Source: Myxococcota bacterium (GTDB lineage Bacteria; Myxococcota_A; UBA796; UBA9615; JAKLKC01). From it: a stretch of DNA of 52,256 nt. A program made the position numbers and the translations under genes. This document shows positions 29,071 to 39,675 of this stretch, piece after piece (positions within the stretch are counted from its first letter, which is position 1; every line of letters begins with the position of its first letter). The stretch is taken from contig JAKLKC010000049.1 in the NCBI GenBank assembly GCA_023150875.1, positions 1 through 52,256 of the forward strand, in the 5' to 3' direction. Below the pieces are notes generated by a model. That model ran no database searches. It was not told the origin of the DNA and saw nothing but the letters and a program-made list of their open reading frames with translations.

Positions 29071-30695
<1,625 letters not shown>

Positions 30696-30699
<4 letters not shown>

Positions 30700-33600
30700 G
30701 AGTACACGCGCAGCGTCCGGGCGCCGGCGGCGCGGCGGGCCAGGAGCTCCGCCCGCTTCTGGTCCACGAGCCGCTGAAGCTCGGCCTTCTTGCGGGCCAG
30801 GTCGTGGAGTCGCTCCTGGTGGCGCGACAGGGAGTGGGCGTAGGTCTTCACCCGGATCTTGATGGAGCCCGAGGGCTTGTTGGCGTCGATGTCGTGGAGC
30901 TGGGCCGAGGGGCATCCCCCCGCCTTGAGGATGGAGTCGATGAGCCCGTAGGTCGGGGCGTCGTGCCCGCACTTGAAGCTGGAGAGGTCCAGCACCGCGA
31001 CGTTGGGGTGGCGGGCGGCGAAGCCCGCCGCCCACACCTTCTGCACCGAGTTGACGGAGTAGTTCTCGGGCCAGACGTCGCGGATGTCGAAGGGATCGGC
31101 GATCCGCCCCGAGCGGACGTCCTCCCCGAACCAGCGCATGAGCCACTCCGGGTCCTTGGGGATGGAACGGATCGACAGGATCGGGTACCCGAGGGCCTGG
31201 AACTCCTCGGGGATCTGGTGGTTCAGCCCGGGGTCGTTGTGATACGGGCGCGACAGGAGCAGGATGGCGATGCGGTCCTCCCGCTCCACCTGGTCCAGCA
31301 CCTGGCGGCCCCGGGCCTGCATCCTCCGGTCGAACTCCTCCAGGGCGGCGAAACCCTGGTCGCACGCGAAGTCCGACTCGTCCCGGGTCGCGTCCAGTCG
31401 AGGCCCCCAGACCTGATACATCTTCTCCTTGAACAGGAGGCGCTCCTCCAGGGTGAAGGAGGGGTCCAGGTACTCGATGCCCGCCCGGCCGAAGAAGTCC
31501 ACCTCCTTGGTGAAGGCCGCCTTCATCACGTTGGGCGCCCCGGCCACGATGGGACAGGTGGTGTTGTCCGAGGTGTGACTCACGAAGCTGGGGAGGTGCG
31601 TGACGCAGGGGAAGAAGATCCAGTCCAGGGGACCGTGGCGCTTGTCGGCGTGCTTGTGGAAGAGCAGGTCGTGGATGTGGGCCTGGGCGACCTTCGAGGG
31701 GTAGCACGGGTCGACGGAGCCATACTTCCCCCCCTCCTGGAACATCTGCTCCGAGGTGTACTCCGAGAACACCACGTTCTGGCGGGGCAGCCCCAGCGTC
31801 TCGAAGTAGGTGCGCCACAGGGGAGCCGTCGAGTAGACGTTCAGGGCCCGGGGGATCCCCACCTTCGCCCTGGCCCGGGCCTCGGCGGCCCGGGGGGACG
31901 ACCGCTGGAAGCCCCGGCGCACCGGCCTCCGCTCCAGCCCGCCGAGGCCGAAGAGGCGGTGGCGGACCTCCAGGTCGTCCACGGGCCGCCCCGCTTCCGG
32001 CAGGGGCGGCGGATCGTAGAAGTGCCGGAAGCCGAGCTTGCACTCCTCGTCCACGAGGTTCGGGTAGGCGTCCCGGGTGCGCCGGGCCTCCCGGGCCAGC
32101 ACCTTCAGCGCGTCCTCGGACTCCACCGTGCCCTTCTCGCAGGTGAAACCGGAGATGTATCGAGACACGCCTCCCTCGGGTGTCTCGGCGTCGATGAAGG
32201 TGCGGGAGCACAGGTTGGGACAGAAGGAGCAGCGGGTCGTCTCGTCGTTCCGCGTGGTGTACCGCAGGTCGATGGCGGCGTCGATCCCGATGAAGCGGCT
32301 CTCGCCCCGTCGCCCCACCACCCGCAGCGCCTCGAAGGCGGCGCCCAGGGCCCCCGCCTCCCCCGGGTGGGGGTGGACCCGCACGTCCGCCCCGGGCACC
32401 CGCTCCCGGATGTAGTCCACCTGGGCCTTCACCGCGGCGAGGTTGTACTGGGTGCCCCCCTGGAGCACGAAGACCCGCCCCAGCTCCGACATGCGGGGCA
32501 CCTGGACGACGTACTGCCACACGTTCTTGGGCAGGACGAGGGCGAGCCCCGCCAGCAGCTCCTCCCGGGTGAAGCCGTCCTTCTGGAAGTTCACCCGGTC
32601 GGCATCGAGGAAGACCGCGCAGCCGTAGGAGAAGCGGGGACTCAAGGGAGCGGCGAACGCGACGTCGGCGTAGTCCTGGACCGGCACGCCGAACTGGTCG
32701 GCCATGGCCTGGAGCAGCATGCCGTTGCCGGCGGAGCACTGGTTCGAGAGCTTGAAGTCCTTGACGTCCCCGCGCCGGAGGAACAGGACCTTGATGTCCT
32801 GCCCCCCGATGTCGCACACCACGTCCGCGTCGGGGTGATACCGGGTCGCAGACATCGTGTGGGCGATGGTCTCGACGATGTTCACGTCGCAGCGCACCGC
32901 GCTCTGGAGCACGTCGGCGGCGTAGCCCGTCGCCCCGAAGCCCGCGACCTCCAGGACCGCTCCCTGGGAGGTCACCCAGCTCCTCAGGCGGGCGAGGATC
33001 TCCTTGGCGTCCTGGATGGGGTTGCCCCGGGAGAGCTGGTACTCCTTCTTCAGGATCTCGCCGTCCTCGGAGACGAGGACCGCCTTGGAGGAGGTGGACC
33101 CGCCGTCGAGGCCGATGGCCGCGCGCACCGTCCGGCCGGGCTGGAGGCGCGGGGGCTCGAAGGCCGGGATCCGGAACTCCTCGCGGAACGCCGCCAGCTC
33201 CTCGTGGCTCCGCACCAGGGGACGCCCCGCCGTGTCCCCCAGGCGGGCCGCCCGGCCGTTGCGGATGAACTCGTTGAGGCCGTCGAGGCCGCGGTAGGAC
33301 TCCCCCTCGCGGCCCTCGGCCCGGCCGTAGACCACGGCGCCGAAGGCGGCGTAGTACTGGGCGTTCTCGGGGACGAAGACCAGCTCGTCCAGGGGGACGC
33401 CCTGGGGCCGCTCCACGCCCCTCTCGTCCCACGTCTCGGGGATCCGGTGCCTCCAGCACGCCTGCAGGAACGGCAGGTACGTGTTGGGGCCCCCGAGGAG
33501 CAGGACCTTGGGGCGCAGCGTGTTCCCCCGGGTGAGCACCGAGAGGTTCTGGTGCACGATGGCGTCGGCGAGGGAGTTCATGATCTCCCCCGCCGGGATC

Positions 33601-34166
33601 CCGCTCTTGACCAGGTTGACGACGTCGGTCTCGGCGAAGACCCCGCACTTCGCCGCGACGTGGTGGAGCCGGGTGGGGTCGTAGACGAGGCGGGCGACGT
33701 CGGCGGGCTCCATGCCCACCTTCACCATGCACTTGTCGATGGTGGCCCCCGTGCCCGAGGCGCACTTGTCGTTCATGGACGTCGTGGCCCGCCGCTCCCC
33801 CGTCTCGGCGTGGACGCGGAACATGACGATCTTGGCGTCCTGCCCCCCCAGCTCGACGACCGATCCCACGTCGGGGTGCAGGCGCTCCACCGCCAGGGTG
33901 ACGGCGTTGACCTCCTGGACGAAGCGCGCGCCGAGGGGCACCGCCAGGGGGCCGGAGCCCGATCCCGTGACGAAGACCCGGATCCGGGACCGGTCCACGC
34001 CTGCGAACGCCTCGCCGATCCGCACCAGGAAGTCCCGGGCCATCTCGGCCTGCCGGGTCTCGTGGCGGCGGTAGTCGGACCAGAGGATCTCCAGGGAGTC
34101 CGGGTCCACCACCACCGCCTTCACGGTGGTGGAGCCCACGTCGATGCCGATGGCGAGGTCCCGCAC
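30696..34166 (-). CDS. Fused acyl-CoA dehydratase activase (two ASKHA domains + DUF2229)
   Basis: A 1156-residue protein. Residues 1-300 form a BadF/BcrD-type ATPase (AIGIDVGSTTVKAVVVDP, VVELGGQDAKIVMF, NDKCASGTGATIDKC). Residues about 345-630 form a second copy (IGLDGGSTSSKAVLV, CDIGGQDIKVLFL, NQCSAGNGMLLQAMA). Both keep the phosphate loops and the Cys at the CxSGTG/CxAGNG site for the bridging [4Fe-4S] cluster. Then CSFCPNLCSR (about residue 665) and a DUF2229-type acyl-CoA dehydratase activator region follow to the end. Such proteins use ATP to drive electrons into a dehydratase, here the product of 29071-30699. The ATG at 34166 lies 38 bases from a 28-bp palindrome. The two domains in tandem let one chain act as the dimeric activator. 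Confidence 0.85.
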
Positions 34167-34203
34167 CCCATCCTCCTGCCGCCGGCGGGGAGGCCCCCCA
34201 GGG

Positions 34204-34231
34204 CCGCTAGACTGACACGTCAGTCTAGCGG
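34204..34231. promoter_or_regulatory. 28-bp palindrome, probable TetR operator
   Basis: Two 13-base arms (34204-34216 and 34219-34231) match perfectly around AC (34217-34218). The core reads ACTGAC-AC-GTCAGT. It lies 38 bases upstream of the activase start, where a repressor would block the dehydratase operon. The TetR gene at 35142-35741 encodes the likely binder. TetR-family regulators of acyl-CoA metabolism use similar paired TGAC/GTCA sites. Confidence 0.65.
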
Positions 34232-34359
34232 GGGCACATTAGCGCCGGCCGCGGGCGAGCGCAAGCACGACGCGGGAGTCAGGCGATGGCTGGCCGGGCC
34301 GACGGCGGGTGGCTGCTGGCTCCTCCGGGCCTCCGCCGGCGTGGCCGGGGCTGCGGCGT

Positions 34360-34755
34360 TCATGCCCAGTTCTCGACCTCGAGGCCCCGCACCCGGCGGA
34401 ACTCCCGCTCGTTGTGCGTCACGAGCGTGCGGCCTAGCGCCATGGCGTGGGCGGCGATCAGCATGTCGAGGCTGCCGATCGGGTGCCCGCTGCGCTCGAG
34501 GTCCGCGCGGATCGCGCCGTAGCGCTCGGCCGCGGCGTCGTCGAACGGCATCACGCCGAGGGGTGCCACGAACGCCGCGAGCGCGGCGCGGTTCCTTTCG
34601 GACTGGGCGCTCTTGGCGACCCCATACTCCAGCTCGGCGAGGGTGATCGACGAGATCCCCACGGACTCGATGTCGAGGGTCCTCAGGCGATCGAGCACGC
34701 GCGGCGACTTCTGCCGGATGAGGAAGATGCAGATGTTGGTGTCGAGCAACCACAT
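34360..34755 (-). CDS. vapC: VapC PIN-domain ribonuclease toxin
   Basis: A 131-residue PIN-domain protein with all four acidic residues of the VapC site: D5 in MWLLDTNICIFLI, E42 in SSITLAELEYGV, D97 in GSLDMLIAAHA, and the Asn/Glu region in LVTHNEREF. VapC toxins cut tRNA or rRNA and halt translation. Start ATG 34755 overlaps the vapB stop by one base (TGATG). Length and fold are typical, so the toxin appears intact. Its antitoxin is encoded immediately upstream. Confidence 0.92.
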   Translation of the reverse strand: MWLLDTNICIFLIRQKSPRVLDRLRTLDIESVGISSITLAELEYGVAKSAQSERNRAALAAFVAPLGVMPFDDAAAERYGAIRADLERSGHPIGSLDMLIAAHAMALGRTLVTHNEREFRRVRGLEVENWA

Positions 34756-34985
34756 CAGAACGACTCCCGCACGTCGTGGGCGGGCTGGCCGCGCTCTGCC
34801 ATGAAGTCGTCGCTGAACAGCCCCAGCGCCGCCACGATCCCCTCCCAGGGGTCGTCCTTCGGGACCAGGAGGACGTTGCGCCCCACACGACGGACGTACA
34901 CCTCCTTGCCCGGGAGCGCGAACTCACGGGGGATCCGGACTGCCTGACTCTGGCCGTTCCTGAAGAGCTTGGCGATGGTGGGCAC
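34755..34985 (-). CDS. vapB: VapB-type antitoxin (AbrB/SpoVT fold)
   Basis: A 76-residue swapped-hairpin AbrB-like antitoxin: PTIAKLFRNGQSQAVRIPREF is the DNA-binding part (outline: TIAKLFRNGQSQAVRIPREF), ending with the toxin-binding tail DPWEGIVAALGLFSDDFMAERGQP. It binds VapC and represses its own promoter. GTG 34985 follows GGAGG at 34994-34998. The overlapping TGATG with vapC couples translation. The upstream palindrome (35001-35023) is the expected operator. Confidence 0.88.
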   Translation of the reverse strand: MPTIAKLFRNGQSQAVRIPREFALPGKEVYVRRVGRNVLLVPKDDPWEGIVAALGLFSDDFMAERGQPAHDVRESF

Positions 34986-35000
34986 GGGCGTCGACCTCCA

Positions 35001-35023
35001 TATATACTTGAGAGTATATACTC
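35001..35023. promoter_or_regulatory. vapBC palindromic operator/promoter
   Basis: TATATACT (35001-35008) and AGTATATA (35013-35020) flank TGAG, a perfect 8-base inverted repeat. A second dyad GAGTATATACTC (35012-35023) overlaps it. This AT-rich island in GC-rich DNA lies 16 bases from the vapB GTG. It suits autoregulation by VapBC complexes. Confidence 0.75.
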
Positions 35024-35141
35024 CGCCGCGGCGCGTCAACCCGAAGACCGGCCGCTGGCGCCCCCCGGGGGGGCTGAGGTATCCTCCCGCCCGCGCGCGG
35101 CCCGGCGGCCCCCGCCCCTCCCCGCACCGAGCCCGAGTCCC

Positions 35142-35741
35142 TTGTCCCGCAACCTCCCCCTCAGCCGCGACGAGCGGCGCCAGCAGATCCTCGACGCCGC
35201 CCGCCGGGTCTTCGCCCGGAGGGGCTACCACGTCGCCTCCATCGACGACGTGGTGAAGGAGGCCGAGGTCGCCCGGGGGACCTTCTACAACTACTTCCCC
35301 TCGAAGCGAGCGGTCTTCGCGGTGGTGCTGGAGGCCCTCTTCGAGGCGGTCGCCAGCGCACCGGAGCCCATCCGGGTGGACGGCGACGACATCCCCTCTC
35401 AGGTCCGCGCCAACCTCGTCCGCATGTACCGGGCCCTGGCGGAGCACCAGGACCTCACCCGGATCCTCCTCGCCGAGGCGGTGGGGCTGGACTCCGAGGC
35501 GGACGAGGACCTCGGCCGCTTCTACGAGAGGGCCCTGGAGCGGGTCGAGAGGGCGCTCCTCGCCGGGCAGTCCCTGGGCCTGGTGCGGGCGGGAGACGCC
35601 CGGGCCATGGCCTCGTGCCTGCTGGGGGTGATCAAGGAGCCGGTGTTCCAGGCGATGCTCCGGCGGGAGCCCCTGCCCGTCGAGGCGGTCGCCGAGGAGG
35701 CCTTCGCCCTGGTGTGGACGGGGGTCCTGGCGGCGCGCTGA
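35142..35741 (+). CDS. TetR-family transcriptional regulator
   Basis: A 199-residue repressor. The N-terminal HTH (about residues 8-55) shows SRDERRQQILDAARRVFARRG, then the recognition region ASIDDVVKEAEVARGTFYNYFPSKRAVFAVVLEAL (landmarks VARGTFYNYF). The C-terminal ligand-binding region is helical and unassigned, with LTRILLAEAVGLDSEADEDL. Only TTG 35142 gives a sensible start, with no clear ribosome-binding site, and the frame upstream is open but unrelated. It could control the dehydratase operon through the palindrome 34204-34231, which lies 0.9 kb away beyond the vapBC genes. That is inference. The ligand may be an acyl-CoA. Confidence 0.88.
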   Translation: MSRNLPLSRDERRQQILDAARRVFARRGYHVASIDDVVKEAEVARGTFYNYFPSKRAVFAVVLEALFEAVASAPEPIRVDGDDIPSQVRANLVRMYRALAEHQDLTRILLAEAVGLDSEADEDLGRFYERALERVERALLAGQSLGLVRAGDARAMASCLLGVIKEPVFQAMLRREPLPVEAVAEEAFALVWTGVLAAR

Positions 35742-35753
35742 CCCTCCCGGAAA

Positions 35754-35770
35754 CGCTCCCCCCCGGAGCG
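35754..35770. terminator. Stem-loop between tetR and the small membrane gene
   Basis: CGCTCC (35754-35759) and GGAGCG (35765-35770) enclose a five-base C loop. On the minus strand it is followed by TTTCC. It lies between two convergent genes and may serve both. Confidence 0.35.
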
Positions 35771-35786
35771 AAGGAGCGCGGCGGGA

Positions 35787-36011
35787 TCAGGTCGGACGGA
35801 TGGGGCGCTCGCCGCCCCCGTGGGGCCGCCGTCCCCGGGGCGTCCCGCTCCAGGCCAGCACGACGAAGAGCACGATGGCGGCGATGATCACCAGCCAGAT
35901 CCATCCCCATGCCCATCCTTCGGGGCGCGCCTCCGCGCCCGCCTCGGGGGGGATGGCCTCCTGGAGCAGGAGCAGGGCCAGGGCGAGCTTGGTCGGCAGC
36001 AGGTCCGTCAT
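35787..36011 (-). CDS. Small single-pass membrane protein
   Basis: A 74-residue protein with two hydrophobic parts: the N-terminal MTDLLPTKLALALLLLQEA, which may be a signal or first helix, and WGWIWLVIIAAIVLFVVLAW (about residues 34-53), the main helix. A basic tail (RGRRPHGGGERPIRP) follows. No family was recognised. ATG 36011 has GGAG 8 bases upstream. The hydrophobic pattern and sensible start favour a real gene, but it is short and lies in GC-rich DNA with open frames on all strands. It converges on tetR. Confidence 0.5.
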   Translation of the reverse strand: MTDLLPTKLALALLLLQEAIPPEAGAEARPEGWAWGWIWLVIIAAIVLFVVLAWSGTPRGRRPHGGGERPIRPT

Positions 36012-36294
36012 GGAGTCGCTCCGGACGCGGTGATCGCCGGGGGCGGATCGCCGCCTCCGCCCGGGTGCCCTGCTCCGCCGTGACGGTGCCAGGGCCGTGC
36101 CAGGGCGGGGCGTGGGGGGGGAACGGGCCTCCGCCGCCGGCCGTCCAAGCGCCCGCGACTTTTTTCGGCGAAGTTCTCCCCTGCTCCAATCCGCTCGGTT
36201 TCAAGGGTCGAGACGTGGCGCGGCGCTCCTTGGAGGGGCGATGGCCGCCCGTGTCCTGTTCCAAACCAGTGCGAGGTCCCACGGGGAGGCGTCC

Positions 36295-37326
36295 ATGGGC
36301 GAACGGATACTCTTGTCCGGAGGCTGCGGCTTCATCGGGAGCCACCTCGTCCGCGCCTTGCTGGGGGCGGGCCATCGGGTGACGGTCCTGGACGACCTCA
36401 GCACCGGCGCGCTGACCAGCCTGCCCGCGTCTCCCCACTTGGAATTCGTCCAAGGGTCGATCCTGGACCCCGTGCCGGTGACGAGAGCGGCCCGGGGAGT
36501 GGACGCCGTGGTCCACCTGGCGGGCGTCGTGGGCATGAGGTTGGCCACGGAGCGCCGGGAGGAGGCCCACCGGGTCGCCGCCGAGGGGACGCGACGGCTC
36601 CTGGAAGCGACGGGGGATGCCCCCGCGCTGCTGGTCTCGTCCTCGGCGGTCTACGGCCTGGGGAAGGGCGGCCCGGTCCGCGAGGAGGACGCCGCCGGCC
36701 CCGGGGGCTGCCTGCAATACGACGGAGGACTGCCGGGCTACGCCTCGGGCAAGCTGGCCCTGGAGGCCGCGGGGGCCGAGCACGCCGCCCGCGGGCGCCC
36801 CGTCCGGGTGCTGCGTCCCTTCAACGTGGTGGGTCCGGGGCAGAGCGCCGCCTACGGAATGGTCCTGCCCACTTTCGTCCGGCGGGCCCTGGAGGGGCGC
36901 CCCCTGGTGGTCCACGACGACGGGGAACAGACGCGCACCTTCAGCGACGTCCGGACCTTCGTCGCCTGCGCCGTGCGACTCCTCTCCCGGCCCGAGGCGT
37001 GGAGCCCCACGGACCTGGCCGTGAACGTCGGCGCGACGACCCCCATCCGGATCGGGGAGCTCGCCCGCCTGGTGGTCGAAGAGACGGGGGCGGAGGTCCC
37101 GGTGGAGTTCGTGCCCTACCACCGGGCCTTCCCGGGGCGCCGCGACGTGCGCGCCCGGGAGCCGGACGTGTCTCGCCTGAGGTCCCTGCTGGGGCCGGTG
37201 GAGTGGCCGGGGATGCGGGAGATCGTGAGGGACGTGGTCGCCTGGCGGCGCGCCCTGGCGCCGTCCTGGCGCGCCACCGTACCGCCGCCGCGGCCCGCCG
37301 CGTCCGGCACCGCAGGAGGGATCTGA
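36295..37326 (+). CDS. NAD-dependent sugar epimerase/dehydratase
   Basis: A 343-residue extended SDR enzyme. The NAD-binding motif is LLSGGCGFIGSHL at the N-terminus, followed by VTVLDDLSTG. The catalytic Ser/Tyr/Lys are in VSSSAVYGLG and PGYASGK. Sugar-nucleotide enzymes of this class (UDP-glucose 4-epimerase or dTDP-sugar types) convert nucleotide sugars for surface polymers; substrate is not resolved. ATG 36295 follows GGGGAGG (36283-36289). It is the first of seven genes with gaps or overlaps of a few bases, so it heads a polysaccharide operon. The last 30 residues (PPPRPAASG) are a low-order tail. Confidence 0.88.
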   Translation: MGERILLSGGCGFIGSHLVRALLGAGHRVTVLDDLSTGALTSLPASPHLEFVQGSILDPVPVTRAARGVDAVVHLAGVVGMRLATERREEAHRVAAEGTRRLLEATGDAPALLVSSSAVYGLGKGGPVREEDAAGPGGCLQYDGGLPGYASGKLALEAAGAEHAARGRPVRVLRPFNVVGPGQSAAYGMVLPTFVRRALEGRPLVVHDDGEQTRTFSDVRTFVACAVRLLSRPEAWSPTDLAVNVGATTPIRIGELARLVVEETGAEVPVEFVPYHRAFPGRRDVRAREPDVSRLRSLLGPVEWPGMREIVRDVVAWRRALAPSWRATVPPPRPAASGTAGGI

Positions 37327-37329
37327 GCG

Positions 37330-38037
37330 ATGCCCTTCTTGTCCATGGCCCCACGGCGCGCCGTGATCGTCGCGCCCCACGCCGACGACGAGGTCCTGGG
37401 CGCGGGGGGGCTCGCCCTCCTGGCCGCCCGCCGGGGGTGGGAAGTCCACGTCCTGTTCGCCACCGTGTCCGGCTACCCTTCCACGCCGCGGGGCGAGAGC
37501 TCCGGGACCGCCCTGCGGGCGCGGGAGGTGGAGCGGGCCGCGGCCGCCCTGGGCCTGGCGGGGTACTCCGTCCTCTTCGAGGGGGAGGAGCGGCACCTGG
37601 CACTGGACGCGGTCCCCCAGTCGACGCTGATCCGGTTCATCGAGGAGCACGTCGGGAGGATCCGCCCCTCCCTCGCCGTGGTGCCGGGGAGGGGCCACCA
37701 CCACCAGGACCACCGGGCGGTGGCCGACGCCTGCGTGGCCGCCCTCCGCCCCGCCCCCGACGGGCGCGCCCCCTTCGTTCCGGCGGTGCTCGCCTATGGC
37801 CACGCCGCCGCGGGCTGGGGCGGCGAGGCGTTCGCCTTCCGGCCCGACGTGTTCGTCGACATCGGGGCGGTCGTCGAGGACAAGCTCGCCGCCCTCGCCT
37901 GCTACGAGAGCCAGGTCTGCGACCCTCCCCACCCGCGGAGCCTGCCGGCGGTCCGGCACCAGCACGCCGCCTGGGGAGCCCTCGCCGGAGTCAGCCATGC
38001 CGAACCCTTCGAGTGCCTCCGCCTCGTCCAGCGCTGA
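37330..38037 (+). CDS. PIG-L/LmbE-type deacetylase
   Basis: A 235-residue zinc hydrolase with the family motif VIVAPHADDEVLGAGG at the start (His-Asp-Asp zinc ligands) and the later GHHHQDHRAVADA, supplying the third ligand and general base. PIG-L enzymes remove N-acetyl groups from GlcNAc-type sugars in glycolipids, mycothiol, or antibiotics. In this operon it probably deacetylates an amino sugar of the surface glycan. ATG 37330 is 4 bases after the epimerase stop. Its 3' end overlaps the next gene's start by 41 bases. Confidence 0.9.
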   Translation: MPFLSMAPRRAVIVAPHADDEVLGAGGLALLAARRGWEVHVLFATVSGYPSTPRGESSGTALRAREVERAAAALGLAGYSVLFEGEERHLALDAVPQSTLIRFIEEHVGRIRPSLAVVPGRGHHHQDHRAVADACVAALRPAPDGRAPFVPAVLAYGHAAAGWGGEAFAFRPDVFVDIGAVVEDKLAALACYESQVCDPPHPRSLPAVRHQHAAWGALAGVSHAEPFECLRLVQR

Positions 38038-38815
38038 ACGCCGGGCGATCTCGGACCACCTGCACCTCTCCCGGGGCGCCGGTCCCCAGGCCACGCGCCA
38101 CGAGGCCAACGCCCGCCACGGAGACGCGGACCTCGCCTCCGCGCTGGTCCTGGCGCTGGGGATCGGTCCCGGGGCCAGGGTCCTGGACGTCGGATGCGGG
38201 ACGGGCGAGATCGCCCTCCGCCTGGGGGAGGCGGTGGGCCCGTCGGGGCGGGTCGCGGCCTACGACTATGCCCCCGCCGCCGTGGAGGCGGCCCGGGCCC
38301 GGGGTGTCCGCGCCGAGGTGGCCGACGCCGCCCACCTCCCCGAGGCGGACGCCGACGCCGACGCCCTGCTGTGCGCCTACGCGGCCTACTACCTGCCGGA
38401 CCTGCGGGCCGCCCTCGCCGAGTGGCGGCGGGTCCTGCGCCCCGGCGGGCGCCTGGTGGTCGCGGGGCCGGCGGCGGACTCCAACGCCGAGCTCTACGCC
38501 TTCCACCGCGCCGCCACCGGGCGGGGACCCGGGGACGCCGATCGCCTCGCCCTGGGCTTCGTGGCCCGGGACGTGGCCGGGGCCCTGGGCGCCGGGTTCG
38601 ACACATCGAGGACCGGGACCTTCGTGAACGTCGTGGTCTTTCCGGAGGTCGACGAGGCGATCCGGTACTGGACCGCCACCAGCCTCTTCGCACGGACGGT
38701 GCCCCCGGAGGAGGAGCGGAGCGCCGTGGAGCGGGGGAGGCGGATCCTGGAGGCGCGGGAGGCCCCCCTACGGGTGACCAAGCGCACCACCGTCCTCGGG
38801 GGGGTGAGGAGGTGA
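37997..38815 (+). CDS. Class I SAM-dependent methyltransferase
   Basis: A 272-residue protein with a Rossmann methyltransferase core: LDVGCGTGEIALRLGEAVG (motif I), VAAYDYAPAAVEAAR, then ADALLCAYAAYYLPDLRAALAEWRRVLRPGGRLVVAG (motifs in part) of the methyltransferase-11 group. It resembles UbiE/COQ5-like and glycan O-methyltransferases. ATG 37997 overlaps the deacetylase gene by 41 bases. It shares its 3' end with the next gene (GTGA overlap). The substrate is probably a sugar or lipid of the same pathway. Confidence 0.86.
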   Translation: MPNPSSASASSSAERRAISDHLHLSRGAGPQATRHEANARHGDADLASALVLALGIGPGARVLDVGCGTGEIALRLGEAVGPSGRVAAYDYAPAAVEAARARGVRAEVADAAHLPEADADADALLCAYAAYYLPDLRAALAEWRRVLRPGGRLVVAGPAADSNAELYAFHRAATGRGPGDADRLALGFVARDVAGALGAGFDTSRTGTFVNVVVFPEVDEAIRYWTATSLFARTVPPEEERSAVERGRRILEAREAPLRVTKRTTVLGGVRR

Positions 38816-39675
38816 GCGCGTGCCCCCTGTGCCGGCTCGCGGCCCCCCTGCCTTACGCGAGTCTCGGGATCCTGGCGGTGGAGCGCTGCCCGGCGTGCCG
38901 GGTGACCCGGGTGACGGAGGCGGGCGGTCCCCCGCGCCGCGAGGCCGACTACGCCGGGCGCTACCTGCGGGAGTCGTCCGCCGACAAGGCGAGGCGCTGC
39001 TGGGACCTGGTCGCCACCACGGCGCCGGGCTGGTCGGGGGTACGCCGGCTGTTGGACGTCGGGTGCGGAGGGGGCGCCTTCCTGGACGTCGCCCGCGCCG
39101 AGGGCCTGGAGACCGCGGGGATCGAGCTGTCCCCCGAGGCGGCGGCGGTGGCGCGGCGGGCGGGCCACCGGGTGGCGACGGGCTCGGCGGAGGAGGGGGG
39201 GCTGGTGGCCGGGACCTTCGACGCGGCGACGATGTGGGACCTGCTGGAGCACCTGGACGATCCCCGGGCGGCGCTGGTGGCGGCCCGGAACGCCCTCGCC
39301 CCGGGGGGACGCCTGTGGATCGTCACGCCCATGGCGGGCAGCGCGTGGGACCGGGCGGCGGTGCTGGCCCTGGGGGCGTCGGGGGGCCGCCTGGACTCCC
39401 TCGCCCGCATGTGCTGGAGCCGGGAGCACCGCTTCCGCTTCGACCCCCGGGGCCTGGCGGGGACGCTGCGGGCCCTGGGGTTCCGGGACGTGAAGCACCG
39501 GCCGGTGCTGCTGCTGTCCCTGAGGCCGGACCGGTACGCCGGAGGCGAGGTCATGGCCACGTGGACGGGCCGGCAAGGGTGGGACGCGGCCCTGTCGCGA
39601 GCGGGGGTGAGGCTGGCCTCGGCCCTCCGCCTCCACAACAAGACCCTCGTCGAGGCGGTGAGGAGCGAGACGTGA
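38812..39675 (+). CDS. Zinc-ribbon SAM-dependent methyltransferase
   Basis: A 287-residue protein opening with a two-CxxC zinc ribbon (CPLC ... CPAC, residues 4-27), followed by a methyltransferase core: LLDVGCGGGAFLDVARAEGLE, GIELSPEAAAVARRAG, and MWDLLEHLDDPRAALVAARNALAPGG (outlined). This plan is frequent in sugar- and polyketide-modifying C- or O-methyltransferases of surface-glycan clusters. The GTG at 38812 follows GAGGAGG and overlaps the previous stop; its own stop overlaps the flavoprotein gene start (GTGA). Confidence 0.86.
   Translation: MSACPLCRLAAPLPYASLGILAVERCPACRVTRVTEAGGPPRREADYAGRYLRESSADKARRCWDLVATTAPGWSGVRRLLDVGCGGGAFLDVARAEGLETAGIELSPEAAAVARRAGHRVATGSAEEGGLVAGTFDAATMWDLLEHLDDPRAALVAARNALAPGGRLWIVTPMAGSAWDRAAVLALGASGGRLDSLARMCWSREHRFRFDPRGLAGTLRALGFRDVKHRPVLLLSLRPDRYAGGEVMATWTGRQGWDAALSRAGVRLASALRLHNKTLVEAVRSET

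Noticed and set aside
34167-34646. Plus-strand end of the long frame 30804-34646
   Set aside because: Antisense to the activase and crosses the palindrome; no motifs.
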